In this document: one piece after another, positions 10,627 to 21,829 of the stretch
Numbering within the stretch: the first letter of the stretch is position 1
Layout: the number at the start of each line of letters is the position of its first letter
NCBI GenBank assembly: GCA_029851415.1
Contig: CM056744.1
Span: forward strand, 69,248,172 to 69,312,171
Source: Eretmocerus hayati
Lineage: Eukaryota > Arthropoda > Insecta > Hymenoptera > Aphelinidae
Direction: 5' to 3'
DNA: 64,000 nucleotides
The notes under the pieces: generated by a model
Seen by the model: only the letters and a program-made list of their open reading frames with translations
Told to the model about the DNA's origin: nothing
Databases searched by the model: none
Position numbers and translations under genes: made by a program

Positions 10627-12105
10627 GTTGGACGGCTGCCTACTAGACGTGAATTTGATGGCTGACGCTCAATCATGTGTGTTAGTTTCATTCGTTGAGT
10701 TACGGGCCTTGGTCCCGCAAATCGGGGCCTGAAGAGAGTAGTTGTGATATGCTCATCCACCACGGGTATGTCACGACCATTGCGGACAGGCTCTTCGAGA
10801 ATTTTGTTGTCTGAAACGAAAATGAAAACGGAGAGCCCCATAGATATTATACATCGATTTCCGGATGAAATAATGTGCAAGAAGATTCGAGAGCGGTGCC
10901 GGTTTTCCCACGTTTTTGTAAACAAGACGCAAGCACGTGCAGTGCTATCACACGTGGGAGAAAGAGAGATGCGTAGAATCGGCGAAACTCGAGTTCAACA
11001 CAGTGGATGGCAATTTATGGATTGATGATTATTTCTTCTATAATTTCGACACCGGGTACTACTACGAGAGAGATGCAGAGATCATCATCACAGATATACG
11101 TCAAACTGCGAATATAAGAATGCACGAAATTAACATTACGACACTCATTCTTAATAAATAAGAAAAGATGAGTTGACGGGCCGAACTGAAACTTCACAAC
11201 CAAGTATATTTAATACCATATGTGTAGGGAAAAAATTGAGTGGGGTGATTTGGACCTTGCTCGTTGAATGGCAAGGTCATAACATGTTCCGGGTAAGTTA
11301 TCGCGATAATACCCTTGTGTAAAGCATTGCAAGGATGTTTGGAAATGGTTCATTAGGAATGCGACACTGGAATTTTTATCAGAAGCCCTCAGAAACCTTT
11401 GAGCATTTTCAAGCGCGAAATCGTTACAAATTTTCAAGGGGATAATGATGCGATATTTGAGAGTCATACTTCTGGAATACTGTTCTGAAATCTTCTGGCA
11501 ACCTTTCATACACCTCACGGAATAAACTTCTCCGAATCAAGATTTTTGACAGGTTGCTGGTGCAATATTGTAGAATCAGTTTAAAATATTTTTGAAATTT
11601 CGGATTGGGCCGAAATTCCCGAGGAAGCTGTCAGGAAACTATTGAAAATCTTTCAGAAAGCTTTCAGTGACTCTGCAAAGATCTTTAGATACAAGATTGA
11701 TGTGAAACCATTGAGCAGTATTCCAATATTTGGAAGTCATATCCATGGAACATTGCACTGAAATATTCCAGAAACCTTTCAAAAATCATTCAGATGAATA
11801 TATCTCAAACATTCCGAGTAATATTCCGTAAAATGTTTCCAGGAGGTTTCCAGAAAGTATTTATGGAAAATTGCAATGAAATATTACAAGAACATTTCTT
11901 CGACTGTTTCTGCGAGGTTTGTGGGAGATTCCATTGAAATATTGCTCTGAAACTTTACAAAAACGTTTCTCGAAATATTCCTGCGAGGTTTCTGGAAGAT
12001 TCTGTCGAAAAGAATTTTTCCGCTCAAATAATTCAAACAACTTTCTTTAAACACATTGTAGAGTAATAATTCCATCGGATCCGAGTTCTGCGACCCTCAA
12101 ACCCC
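10627..12105. other. Intergenic sequence with an arm fragment and a degenerate AT-rich repeat
   Basis: 10628-10741 repeats part of the foldback arm (compare 9858-9960) in direct orientation. 10742-11500 has no recognisable gene; two overlapping short frames (to 11025 and 11161) lack any family signature. From about 11530 to 12010 phrases such as TGAAATATT, CAGAAACCTTTC and TTTCTGGAAG recur at irregular spacing of tens of bases, a decayed tandem repeat. 12010-12100 resembles 20355-20460. Confidence 0.5.
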
Positions 12106-12109
12106 TTTG

Positions 12110-12335
12110 ATAGTATATTACGCAACAAGTGCGAGAAGGTCAATTTCCGCACAAGTTGCCAAACGAGTGCGAGAAGTTAATATTCACGCACACTTTGAAA
12201 CTTCTAGGTGTGTGAGAAGTTTCGAAATGTGCGTGAATGTTACTTCTCGCGCGAGTTGGCAACGTGTGCGGAAACTTCTCGCACGTGTTGCGTATACTAT
12301 TTTTTGCAACTGTGTGCGAAGTTGTAATTAAATGC
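12110..12335. repeat. Hairpin MITE-like repeat (first copy)
   Basis: An imperfect palindrome: TTGCCAAACGAGTGCGAGAAG on the left pairs with CTTCTCGCGCGAGTTGGCAA on the right, and the centre has AAACTTCTAGG/AGAAGTTTCG. It is rich in GTGCG and CGCAC. A related sequence, also next to a TTGTAGAG..AAATTCCATCGGAT block, occurs at 20170-20330. Confidence 0.6.
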
Positions 12336-12441
12336 ACCACTGTCCGAGCAAGATTATCTTGGAAACGAAGTTTTCAAGGAAGGCCAAATTCAGAGGGATG
12401 ACGTGACATCATATTTTGGAACTGTGCGTGAATGAATGAAG

Positions 12442-13076
12442 AAAGGTTAGAAAAAATGGATTTTTTACGATACGCTTTTATTCACAGCTGTAATATTTTT
12501 CTCAACAACTAAAAAGCATAAAATAATCTGAAATTCCATCAGTCACCCCAGTTCATTTTGAGAAAAATCTTATGACATGCCGTTGCCTACACCTGTTATC
12601 TCAGAAAATAATTTTTGAATTCGGTGTTCATCTATCTCTCGGGGATCCCTCTCAACCCATCATGATGAATCTCGGAGAACATTCACTGTACCATAATTAC
12701 AGATGATAAAAGCGTGGCGTGCTGAACTTCCGGGCAAGAAGTGCATGATCTATGGAAATTTTCTCATTAGCAATCGAGAATCTGGATCATGGGAAAACAG
12801 CACTCCACGCTTTTATCATCTGTAATTATGGTACAGTGAATGTTCTCCGAGATTCATCATGATGGGTTGAGAGGGATCCCCGAGAGATAGATGAACACCG
12901 AATTCAAAAATTATTTTCTAACAGGTGTAGGCAACGGCATGTCATAAGATTTTTCTCAAAATGAACTGGGATGACTGATGGAATTTCAGATTATTTTATG
13001 CTTTTTAGTTGTTGAGAAAAATATTACAGCTGTGAATAAAAGCGTATCGTAAAAAATCCATTTTTTCTAACCTTTT
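12442..13076. mobile_element. Long-hairpin MITE-like element
   Basis: Two arms of about 285 bp (about 12442-12725 and 12791-13076) are near-perfect reverse complements around a loop of about 65 bp. Outer ends read AAAGGTTAG and CTAACCTTT. Small differences, such as a few deleted bases and G/C swaps, show the arms have begun to diverge. There is no coding frame. The target duplication is not clear; this is presumably a non-autonomous DNA transposon. Confidence 0.75.
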
Positions 13077-13386
13077 TTTATTTTATATTTTTTAGTCGGA
13101 TGGTTATGCGTAAAGCATATCCGTGTCACTAAAAAAATATGAAACTGTAATAACCGTAGTCATCTCATCTCGAGAGCCTGTGTGTGTGCGCGCCGCCAGC
13201 TGCCAGCAAAAATGCATCGAAAATGACGTATGGATTACCAAGCCCTGCAGTAGAGTTTGCTTTGGTTGTTTAGCCAACCCTGGGCCGCTTTCGGTCTTTT
13301 GCTGCACGGAGTGGAAACGCGCGGCTGATGCATGTTAGGTTAGGGTGCACGAGAAAGGCGGAGAGAGAGAGAGAGAGAGAGAGAGA
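13077..13386. other. Flank with GA microsatellite
   Basis: No gene recognised. A GA dinucleotide run at about 13360-13386 immediately precedes the R1-like element. A GA run also follows the poly(A) of the second copy at 19935, so the elements probably inserted into a GA microsatellite. Confidence 0.5.
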
Positions 13387-16159
13387 CTTGGAGCGGAAGC
13401 GCGAATTTTCTCGATCCACATTCGATCACTGGAGGACAGCCGTAATCCAGATCATGAATCCTGCGATCCGTGAGACTGGACCAGCTGTTAGTGGCCGCGG
13501 TTTTGCTCGAAAGACCATAGAGGGCACAGCAGTCTACAGTTGCTACTATTCGCCGTCGCTCAAGATACACGAATTCGAAGACGAGCTCCATGACCTAGAA
13601 GAGGATGTGAGGCAATGGGGGGGCCCAGTTATAATCGCGGGGGATTTCAACTCCAAGGAACCGACTTGGAGCGGGGGGCCGCGTGATAGACGGGGGGTAA
13701 TACTCGCTGATGCCATGGAGGCATTGGGATTAGTGCTCGCGAACGAGACGGGGGTTATCACCTACTACCGACACGACACTCGGTCCAGGGAGGGAGGTTC
13801 GTCTTCGGTCCTCGACCTGACGTTCATGAGCCCGTCGCTCATGGGACGTATGACATCGTGGGAGGTTCTGGACACGGAAACATTGAGTGACCATCGACAT
13901 ATTCGGTTTCGGCTTAGGACTGACAGACAGAGACAGACGACACACAGACCGCGACCGACGGGGTGGCAGGTACGCAAGCTGGATGAGGGGAAATTCCGGG
14001 AATCGATAGGAACAGCCGAAGATCTCCCGATGAACATCACCGCGGACGAGGCTGTGGATATGGTGACGACCACCATCACAAGAGCTTGTGACGCATCGAT
14101 GCCTCGCAAGACAACATCATGCTTTTGGAGGAAACCAGAGTACTGGATCACCGACGAGATAAAAGCCCTACGAAGAACGAGCAATAAGAAGAGGAGAACC
14201 GCGTGGCGATCAAGGAAACTAAAACGACCATCACTGGGGGAAGATGATAGGGCGTACAGAGAAGCAAAGAAGGCTCTCGTTCTAGCCATCCGGAGAAGCA
14301 AAGAGAAGTGCTGGGGTGAATTGTGCGACATGGTTAATGGAGACCCGTGGGGTACGCCATACCGCGTGGTCATGTCCAAGGTCCGACCCCGGAGGGGCAA
14401 CCCAGCACCGACTGATGCAGCTACCTTGCGCAGCATCGTGGAAGACCTCTTTCCAGCAGGAGAACCCAGAGTGACATTCCCTCCCGAGAGCGAAGATCCC
14501 ATCCCGCTCTTTACTATGCAAGAGCTACTCATAGCGGCGAAGAGGCTGCCAAACGGCAAGGCCCCTGGCCTGGACGGCATTCCAAACGAGGCTCTGAAAC
14601 TGGTCTTCAAATACAACCCAGATTTACTCCTCGACCTCTTCAACATCTGTCTGAGCGCGGGAAATTTCCCGGATAAGTGGAAACGCCAGAAGCTGGTCCT
14701 GATACCTAAAGGTCAAGGAGGTCAACGCCCTCTCAGCATGCTCGACAATATCGGGAAAATGTACGAGAGGATGGTGCTCAACAGGGTGGAAAAAGCCTAC
14801 GAAGAGAGCGGCGGGCTATCACCAATGCAGTTTGGGTTCCGGAAGGGACGAAGCACTGTGCACGCGATCGAGGAGGTCCAAGAGCGGGTTCAAGCGTCGG
14901 TAGGGAACCCATACCAAGGAAGAGGAGGATTCTGTGCCATTATTGCGTTGGACATAAAGAACGCGTTCAACTGCGCGAGCTGGGAGCGAGTCTATCAATC
15001 CCAAGCAGGTAAAGTGCCGCCCTATCTACTAGCCATCACGAGTGACTATCTGCGGAACAGGACACTCGTGTACGACACCGACGAGGGACAAGAGATCAGG
15101 GAACTGTCCGCCGGAATTGGACAGGGATCGTTTTCCGGGCCGTTCAACTGGAACACCCAGTACGACAGTTTACTGTCTATTGAACTGCCCGAAGGAGTCA
15201 TAATAGTGGCTTTCGCGGACGACGCGGGGCTCATAGTCTGGTCCGACAACGAGGAACTCTTGGGTAGACGCGCAAACGAGGCGCTGGCCCGAGTCTACGA
15301 GTGGATGATCAGCAGGCTCCTAGAGCTTGCTGTCAAGAAGTGCGAAGCAATCGTGGTCACAAGACGCAGGAAGTTTGACTTGCCCCACTTTTACATCAAC
15401 GGGCAAGAGATCCCACGCAAGACAGAGCTGGAATACCTCGGCGTATGGCTTGACGACAAGTGGTCGTTCAAGAAGCACATCCAGGAGGCCGCTCAAAAAG
15501 CGAGCAGGGTTGGTGCGGCGCTTCAACGGCTGATGCCGAATATCGGAGGACCCAAGGAAAAGAGGCGCGCACTTCTCAACACCGTCAGCACCTCTATCAT
15601 GCTCTACGGTGCACCCGTGTGGGGAAAGAGAGTAGAGAAGACCATCATCGAGAAGAAGATGGGGCCTGTCCACCGGAGAGCGGCCCTGAGAAGTATCCGT
15701 GCCTACCGCACCGTATCAGGAGATGCGGCTTACGTATTGGCGAGTACACCGCCCATCCACTTGCTCGTCGCGGAGCGAGTGAGGATCTGGGACCGCCAGA
15801 AAGTGATCGGAGCCGAACGAGTACTCACCCCGACGATGAAGGAGATTATCCGCGACAACGAGAAGGAAACCACCCTTGAGCATTGGCAAACTGAGTGGGA
15901 TTCGCCATTTGCGAACGGCAGATGGACGCACCGGCTGATCCGTGACGTAGCCAAGTGGGCGGAACGCACCCACGGAGAGATGGACTACTGGACGACGCAG
16001 GCACTGAGCGATCATGGTTGCTTCGGTTCCTATCTAACCAGGTTCAAGAAGAGGACGACCCCAGCATGTCAGTCATGCGGGGATGAATGGGATGACGCCG
16101 AACATGCCCTGTTCAAGTGCAGCGACACCCGGAGAGAGCGCGCCGAGCTGGATGAATGA
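13387..16159 (+). pseudogene. R1-like ORF2 (endonuclease, reverse transcriptase, Cys/His finger), copy 1
   Basis: Domains in order: C-terminal part of an apurinic-type endonuclease (IIAGDFNSKEPTW near 13636; LSDHRHIRFRL near 13890); reverse transcriptase (GKAPGLDGIPNEALK near 14560; ALDIKNAFN near 14950; catalytic FADDAGLIV at 15211-15237); and a C-terminal CQSCGDEWDDAEHALFKC finger near 16067. The first ATG in frame inside the element is 13454, but the natural N-terminus is missing. A TGA at 16157-16159 replaces the TGG tryptophan codon of copy 2, cutting the last 50 or so residues. The open frame before 13387 belongs to flanking DNA. The protein would copy its own RNA at a nicked chromosomal target. 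Confidence 0.85.
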
Positions 16160-16781
16160 CTGGGTGCTCAACTAACACCCGAGAATCTCGTCCCGTACTT
16201 GCTCCGCAACCAGGAGACATGGGATAGACTCACCGGATACATCAAGATGGTGATGACCCGCAAAGAGGAGAAAGAGAGGGAAGTAAGGCGCCTCGAAGTA
16301 GGCGAATCACAGTGACTCTGCCGATTGAAACAGAAGAGGCCCAAATGATTCCAGGAGGAATCTGATGCACTGAAGAGGGAAGAAAGAAGAAAGAAGAGAG
16401 AAGAAAGAAGAAAGAGAGGGAACAATGGAGAATGAAGACAGAAGATGCCGACAAGTGGCCGAAGAGAGAAGATGGAGAAGAGGAACGCTCGCAATCGAGC
16501 GCGAGACATGCCGCTCATCCTGAAGTAATGCTCACGCGGTTCCGGGATGAGATGGTAGGTGCAGGTGGATCTCCTTCTTGATTGCCCGATGCCCTAGGTA
16601 TCGGACATCGAGGGGAGAGGGATATTACACGGCCGGGCCCACCTCTCGGTGGGCCCCACCCAAACCCGTGTCCCGCCTGGTATGGCCTGCGTGGGCTATG
16701 CGTAGTCCGCGTAAGCTGAACCAGTCCGGTGTCTGGGGACGGATCCGAGGGATCCTGAGGCAGATTTTGCCCTCTAACCAC

Positions 16782-16816
<35 letters not shown>
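13387..16816 (+). mobile_element. R1-like non-LTR retrotransposon, copy 1 (5' truncated, poly(A) ended)
   Basis: Carries an ORF2-type polyprotein and a purine-rich 3' untranslated region, ending in a run of 32 A at 16785-16816 after CACCTT. The 5' end is uncertain; I place it at the edge of the GA run. The endonuclease lacks its N-terminal part, so the copy is 5' truncated. Confidence 0.85.
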
Positions 16817-16818
<2 letters not shown>

Positions 16819-19800
16819 CTTGGAGCGGGGGGCCGCGTGATAGACGGGGGGTAATACTCGCTGATGCCATGGAGGCGTTGGGATTAGTGCTCGCGAACGA
16901 GACGGGGGTTATCACCTACCACCGACACGACACTCGGTCCAGGGAGGGAGGTTCGTCTTCGGTCCTCGACCTGACGTTCATGAGCCCGTCGCTCATGGGA
17001 CGTATGACATCGTGGGAGGTTCTGGACACGGAAACATTGAGTGACCATCGACATATTCGGTTTCGGCTTAGGACTGACGGACAGAGACAGACGACACACA
17101 GACCGCGACCGACGGGGTGGCAGGTACGCAAGCTGGATGAGGGGAAATTCCGGGAATCGATAGAAACAGTCGAAGATCTCCCGATGAACTCCGCCTCGGA
17201 CGAAGCTGTGGCGATGGTAACATCCGCCATCACGAGAGCTTGCGACGCGTCGATGCCTCGCAGGACAACACCATGTTTCTGGAGGAACCCAGAGTACTGG
17301 ATCACCGATGAGATCAAGGCTCTACGAAGAACGAGCAACAAGAAAAGGAGGACCGCATGGCGATCAAGGAAGCTGCAACGACCATCGCTGGCGGAAGATG
17401 ACAGAGCGTACAAAGAAGCAAAGAAGGCTCTCGTTCTAGCCATCCGGAGGAGCAAAGAGAAGTGCTGGGGTGAACTGTGCGACATGGTTAACGAAGACCC
17501 CTGGGGCACGCCATATCGCGTGGTCATGTCAAAGGTCCGACCCCGGAAGGGCAACCCAGCACCGACCGATGCAGCAACATTGCGCACCATCGTGGAAGAC
17601 CTCTTCCCAGCAGGAGAACCCAGAGTTACATTCCCTACGGAGAGCGAAGACCCCATCCCGCTCTTCACTATGCAAGAGCTACTCATAGCGGCGAAGAGAA
17701 TGCCGAACGGCAAGGCCCCTGGCCTGGATGGCATCCCAAACGAGGCTCTAAAACTGGTCTTCAAATACAAGCCAGATCTACTCCTCGACCTCTTCAACAT
17801 CTGTCTGAGCGCGGGAACTTTCCCGGACAAGTGGAAACACCAGAAGCTGGTCCTGATACCTAAGGGTCAAGGAGGTCAACGCCCTCTCAGCATGCTCGAC
17901 AATATCGGGAAAATGTACGAGAGGATGGTGCTCAACAGGGTGGAAAAAGCCTATGAAGAAGGCGGTGGGCTATCACCAATGCAGTTCGGGTTCCGGAAGG
18001 GACGGAGCACTGTGCACGCGATCGAGGCGGTCCAAGAACGGGTTCAAGCGTCGGTAGGGAACCCATACCAAGGAAGAGGAGGATTCTGTGCCATCATTGC
18101 GTTGGACATAAAGAACGCATTCAACTGCGCGAGCTGGGAGCGAGTCTATCAATCCCAAGCAGGTAAAGTGCCCCCCTATCTACTAGCCGTCACGAGTGAC
18201 TACCTGCGGAACAGGACCCTCGTGTACGACACCGACGAGGGACAAGAGATTCGGGTACTGTCCGCCGGAATCGGACAGGGATCGGTCTCCGGGCCGTTCA
18301 ACTGGAACACCCAGTATGACAGCTTACTGTCTATCGAACTGCCAGAAGGAGTGATAATAGTGGCTTTCGCGGACGACGCGGGACTCATAGTATGGGCTGA
18401 CAACGAGGAACTCTTGGGTAGACGCGCGAACGAAGCGCTGGCCCGAGTCTACGAGTGGATGATTAGCAGGCTTCTGGAGCTCGCTGTCAAGAAGTGCGAA
18501 GCAATCGTGGTCACAAGGCGTAGGAAGTTTGACCTACCCCGGTTTCATATCAACGGGCAAGAGATTCCACGGAAGACAGAGCTGAAATACCTCGGTGTAT
18601 GGCTCGATGACAAGTGGTCGTTCAAGAAGCACATCCAGGAAGCCGCCCAGAAGGCGAGCAGGGTCGGTGCGGCGCTCCAGCGGCTTATGCCGAATATCGG
18701 AGGACCCAAGGAAAAGAGGCGCGCACTTCTCAACACCGTCACTACCTCCATCATGCTGTACGGTGCACCCGTGTGGGGGAAGAGAGTAGAGAAGACCATC
18801 ATCGAGAAGAGAATGGGGCCTGTCCACCGAAGAGCGGCCCTGAGGAGTATCCGTGCCTACCGCACTGTGTCAGGAGATGCGGCTTACGTATTGGCGAGTA
18901 CTCCGCCCATCCACTTGCTCGTCGCGGAGCGAGTGAGGATCTGGGACCGCCAGAAAGTGATCGGAGCCGAACGAGTACTCACTCCGACGATGAAGGAGAT
19001 CATCCGCGACAACGAGAAGGAAACCACCCTTGAGCATTGGCAAACTGAGTGGGATTCGCCATTTGCAAACGGCAGATGGACGCACCGGCTGATCCGTGAC
19101 GTAGCCAAGTGGGCGGAACGCACCCACGGAGAGATGGACTACTGGACGACGCAGGCACTGAGCGATCATGGTTGCTTCGGTTCCTATCTAACCAGGTTCA
19201 AGAAGAGGACGACCCCAGCATGTCAGTTCTGCGGGGACGAATGGGATGACGCCGAACATGCCCTGTTCAAGTGCAGCAACACCCGGAGAGAGCGCGCCGA
19301 GCTGGATGAATGGCTGGGTGCTCAACTAATACCTGAGAATCTCGTCCCGTACTTGCTCCGCAACCAGGAGACATGGGATAGACTCACCGGATACATCAAG
19401 CTGGTGATGACCCGCAAAGAGGAGAAAGAGAGGGAAGTAAGGCGCCTCGAAGCAGGCGAATCACAGTGACTCTGCCGATTGAAACAGAAGAGGCCCAAAT
19501 GATTCCAGGAGGAATCTGATGCACTGAAGAGGGAAGAGAGAAGAAAGAAGAGAGAAGAAAGAAGATGAAGAATGAAGAGATGGAAGAAGATCGAAGAAAG
19601 GGAAACAACACCTGCGAGTCGTGAGAAGAGAGACGCTCGATCCTGAGCGCGAGACGCCGCCGGCCCTGAAGTAATGCTCACGCGGTGCCGGGGCCGGATT
19701 GGTAAGTTGGTGGATCTCTCCCTTGTCCAATGGCCGGCGCCAACGGGGAAGGAAGAGAGTGTTTACCCGGTTCGGATGGCCGTATCGATGCGGATTCCAG

Positions 19801-19890
19801 CCCGGGACTGTTGGGGAGGTGCTGGCCAGCCGTGTTTGGCTGACCGGTGCCTCTCCTTCGTACGTCGCAGCGTATTTGCCCTACAACCAC

Positions 19891-19934
<44 letters not shown>
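16817..19934 (+). mobile_element. R1-like non-LTR retrotransposon, copy 2 (tandem, 5' truncated)
   Basis: Begins directly after the 32-A tail of copy 1, at the base corresponding to 13663 of copy 1, and ends in a run of 41 A (19894-19934). It differs from copy 1 by many synonymous changes and has a distinct 3' untranslated region, so it is a separate insertion or subfamily member and not a local duplication. The junction sequence GACTTGGAGCGG also occurs at 13385-13396. Confidence 0.88.
16818..19469 (+). CDS. R1-like ORF2 (endonuclease C-terminus, reverse transcriptase, Cys/His finger), copy 2
   Basis: About 883 codons open from the truncation point to a TGA at 19467. It has the endonuclease C-terminal part (SDHRHIRFRL), the RT blocks (GKAPGLDGIPNEALK, FADDAGLIV), and CQFCGDEWDDAEHALFKC, plus the C-terminal tail that is lost in copy 1. 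The open frame extends backwards through poly(A) into the copy 1 3' region by chance. No ATG at the true 5' end, so it is not a functional gene, but the frame is undamaged, implying a young insertion. Confidence 0.82.
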
Positions 19935-19937
<3 letters not shown>

Positions 19938-20640
19938 AGAGAGTCAAAAAAAAGAGATGGAGCTTACGGGCGCGAAAATTTCAGAGAGCAAATCTAACCT
20001 AAAAGCTCATACGCGCGCTGACTAGCTCGGTACCGGAACCGCGTGTATGAAAAGGCTTTCTCTCTCTTGCTCTTACGGCGAGAGACGTGCCTGCTGACTA
20101 GTTGAGTACCGGATGCCTGTGCATGAAACAATATGGCCAAAGTGAAGTAGAATAAAAGCGTATAAAATGCATTAGAGCGAGAAGTTACATTCACGCACAC
20201 TCCACCAGTGCGTAAATGTGAAACTGTGCGAGAAGTAATTCACGCATTACTTCTCGCACTGTAAATAATGAAGAGAAGTCTCATTTTTTTACAACTTCGC
20301 GCACACAGTTGCAAAAATATATTTATCCAGATTTTTCCTATTTTCACCAAGGCCGATTACATTTTTTCCGCTTAAATTGCTTACACAACTTTGTTTAAAC
20401 AAATTGTAGAGGAAAAATTCCATCGGATTCAAGTTCAGCGACCCTTGAAACACGCGAGATATAATTTTCCGCATTTTTCCATTGTTCACCAAGCTCAAAA
20501 ATAATTTTTCATTGGATTGAGCGGCCCTCATGCAGATGCTTTGGGATATATTTTTCAAGGTTCCTTATTGTTCACCGAGACCAGGAAGGAATATCGAAGA
20601 ACAGTCCCATTTGGAATCGTCGTCTGATCGGAATAACCCT
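19935..20640. other. Repeat-rich gap, second MITE-like copy
   Basis: 20005-20130 has two copies of a segment containing CTGACTAG..GAGTACCGGA..G..TATGAAA (imperfect, about 75 bp apart). 20170-20330 is a hairpin repeat related to 12110-12335 (GCGAGAAGT..ATTCACGC). 20340-20460 resembles 12010-12100. No gene is seen. Confidence 0.5.
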
Positions 20641-20674
20641 TCCAAGTATGGCTTTTACGTGTTACCCGGTAACC

Positions 20675-20752
20675 TGACTCGCTGGCCACGAGGATAAGGT
20701 GTCCGACTCCTAACCGGAAGGTCGTGGGTTCGAGTCCCACCATCGTGTATCG
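20675..20752 (+). tRNA. tRNA-Arg(CCT)-like sequence, probably a SINE head or tRNA pseudogene
   Basis: A-box-like TGGCCACGAGGATAAGG, an anticodon arm TCCGA-CTCCTAA-CCGGA (anticodon CCT, one mismatch at the stem base), and a perfect T-arm GTGGG-TTCGAGT-CCCAC with B box GGTTCGAGTCC. The acceptor strands do not pair convincingly, so I do not think it is a working tRNA. Confidence 0.4.
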
Positions 20753-20837
20753 CCATAAGTGTCGACAGTGGAAAGGCCGGTGATAATTTTTCTCCATTTT
20801 TGGGCCGTTCTCATCTTTTTTTTCTTCCTTCAGACTG

Positions 20838-21110
20838 TCACGAGGCATTGCCTCGTGACGGCGATTGTCATCGCCTTCCCCTGTCGATTGGCTACCAGAA
20901 ATACGTGAGCGCGGGCGGGTTCCCATTCAAATCTGTAAGTGAGGACTAATTAGTGCGCTGGACGATCAGCGCGGCTTCAGCTCAGTGGTTAGAGCGTCGG
21001 ACTTCTACCCGAGAGGCTCGGGGTCGATTCCCATTCGCGGCGCGAATTCCTTCAGTCGCTTTCTTTTTCGGAGTTAGAATACCGAAATGCATTAACGAGC
21101 CCACGTTACA
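20838..21110 (+). repeat. SINE-like repeat with tRNA-like segment, copy 1
   Basis: A 273-bp sequence almost identical to 21556-21829. It starts with an 11-bp hairpin (GTCACGAGGCA/TGCCTCGTGAC) and includes a tRNA-like segment at about 20979-21045 with a D-arm-like AGCTCAGTGGTTAGAGC and B-box-like GGTCGATTCCC. Anticodon-stem pairing is poor. Confidence 0.6.
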
Positions 21111-21555
21111 TGGCATCCCTTGTGGGGACCCGCTTAATATCGCTTTCGTATAGTATGGATAATAGCCTTGACTTTAATTCGGTAATTAAATTAAATTAAA
21201 TCGAGAAATTCAATCGAAATTCACACTTTCTTCTCACGATAAGAGGTGGCGCCGGAATCGGCCTTTGCCGTGGCACAACCACTCGGAGTTGAAGTATCCC
21301 AGGTGGTGCTGATACCTCTCACTCCATAATCATCAATTCACAGCTTTATCGACCGACGTAGATGAGGCAGAGTAGTCTGGACATTGATCAGTCGATGAGG
21401 AGAATCCGGGATTAGAAGGAGGATTCCATTAGAATAAATCGGTGACGTGTACCATGACAGAGAAATTAGTATACCGGTCGGTAAAACTGCCATAGATGCA
21501 ATTGAATCAGTACTCAACTCGAGATGAGGACATCTCGAATCCCCACCCGGTTAGT

Positions 21556-21829
21556 GTCACGAGGCATTGCCTCGTGACGGCGATTGTCATCGCCTTCCCC
21601 TGTCGATTGGCTACCAGAAATACGTGAGCGCGGGCGGGTTCCCATTCAAATCTGTAAGTGAGGACTAATTAGTGCGCTGGACGATCAGCGCGGCTTCAGC
21701 TCAGTGGTTAGAGCGTCGGACTTCTACCCGAGAGGCTCGGGGTCGATTCCCACTCGCGGCGCGAATTCCTTCAGTCGCTTTCTTTTTCGGAGTTAGAATA
21801 CCGAAATGCATTAACGAGCCCACGTTACA
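21556..21829 (+). repeat. SINE-like repeat with tRNA-like segment, copy 2
   Basis: Second near-identical copy in the same orientation, starting with the same hairpin and diverging after CACGTTACA. The two copies are 445 bp apart; the intervening DNA has no recognised gene. Confidence 0.6.

Noticed and set aside
13765..14646. 293-codon minus-strand frame over the R1-like ORF (and its twin at 16916-17830)
   Set aside because: Antisense shadow of the reverse transcriptase gene; it has no family signature.
16578..16816. N-terminal extension of the copy 2 polyprotein, including a poly-Lys stretch
   Set aside because: It is the 3' untranslated region and poly(A) of copy 1 read through by chance.
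20979..21045. Functional tRNA gene
   Set aside because: The anticodon and acceptor stems do not pair properly; I describe it as a tRNA-like part of a repeat.
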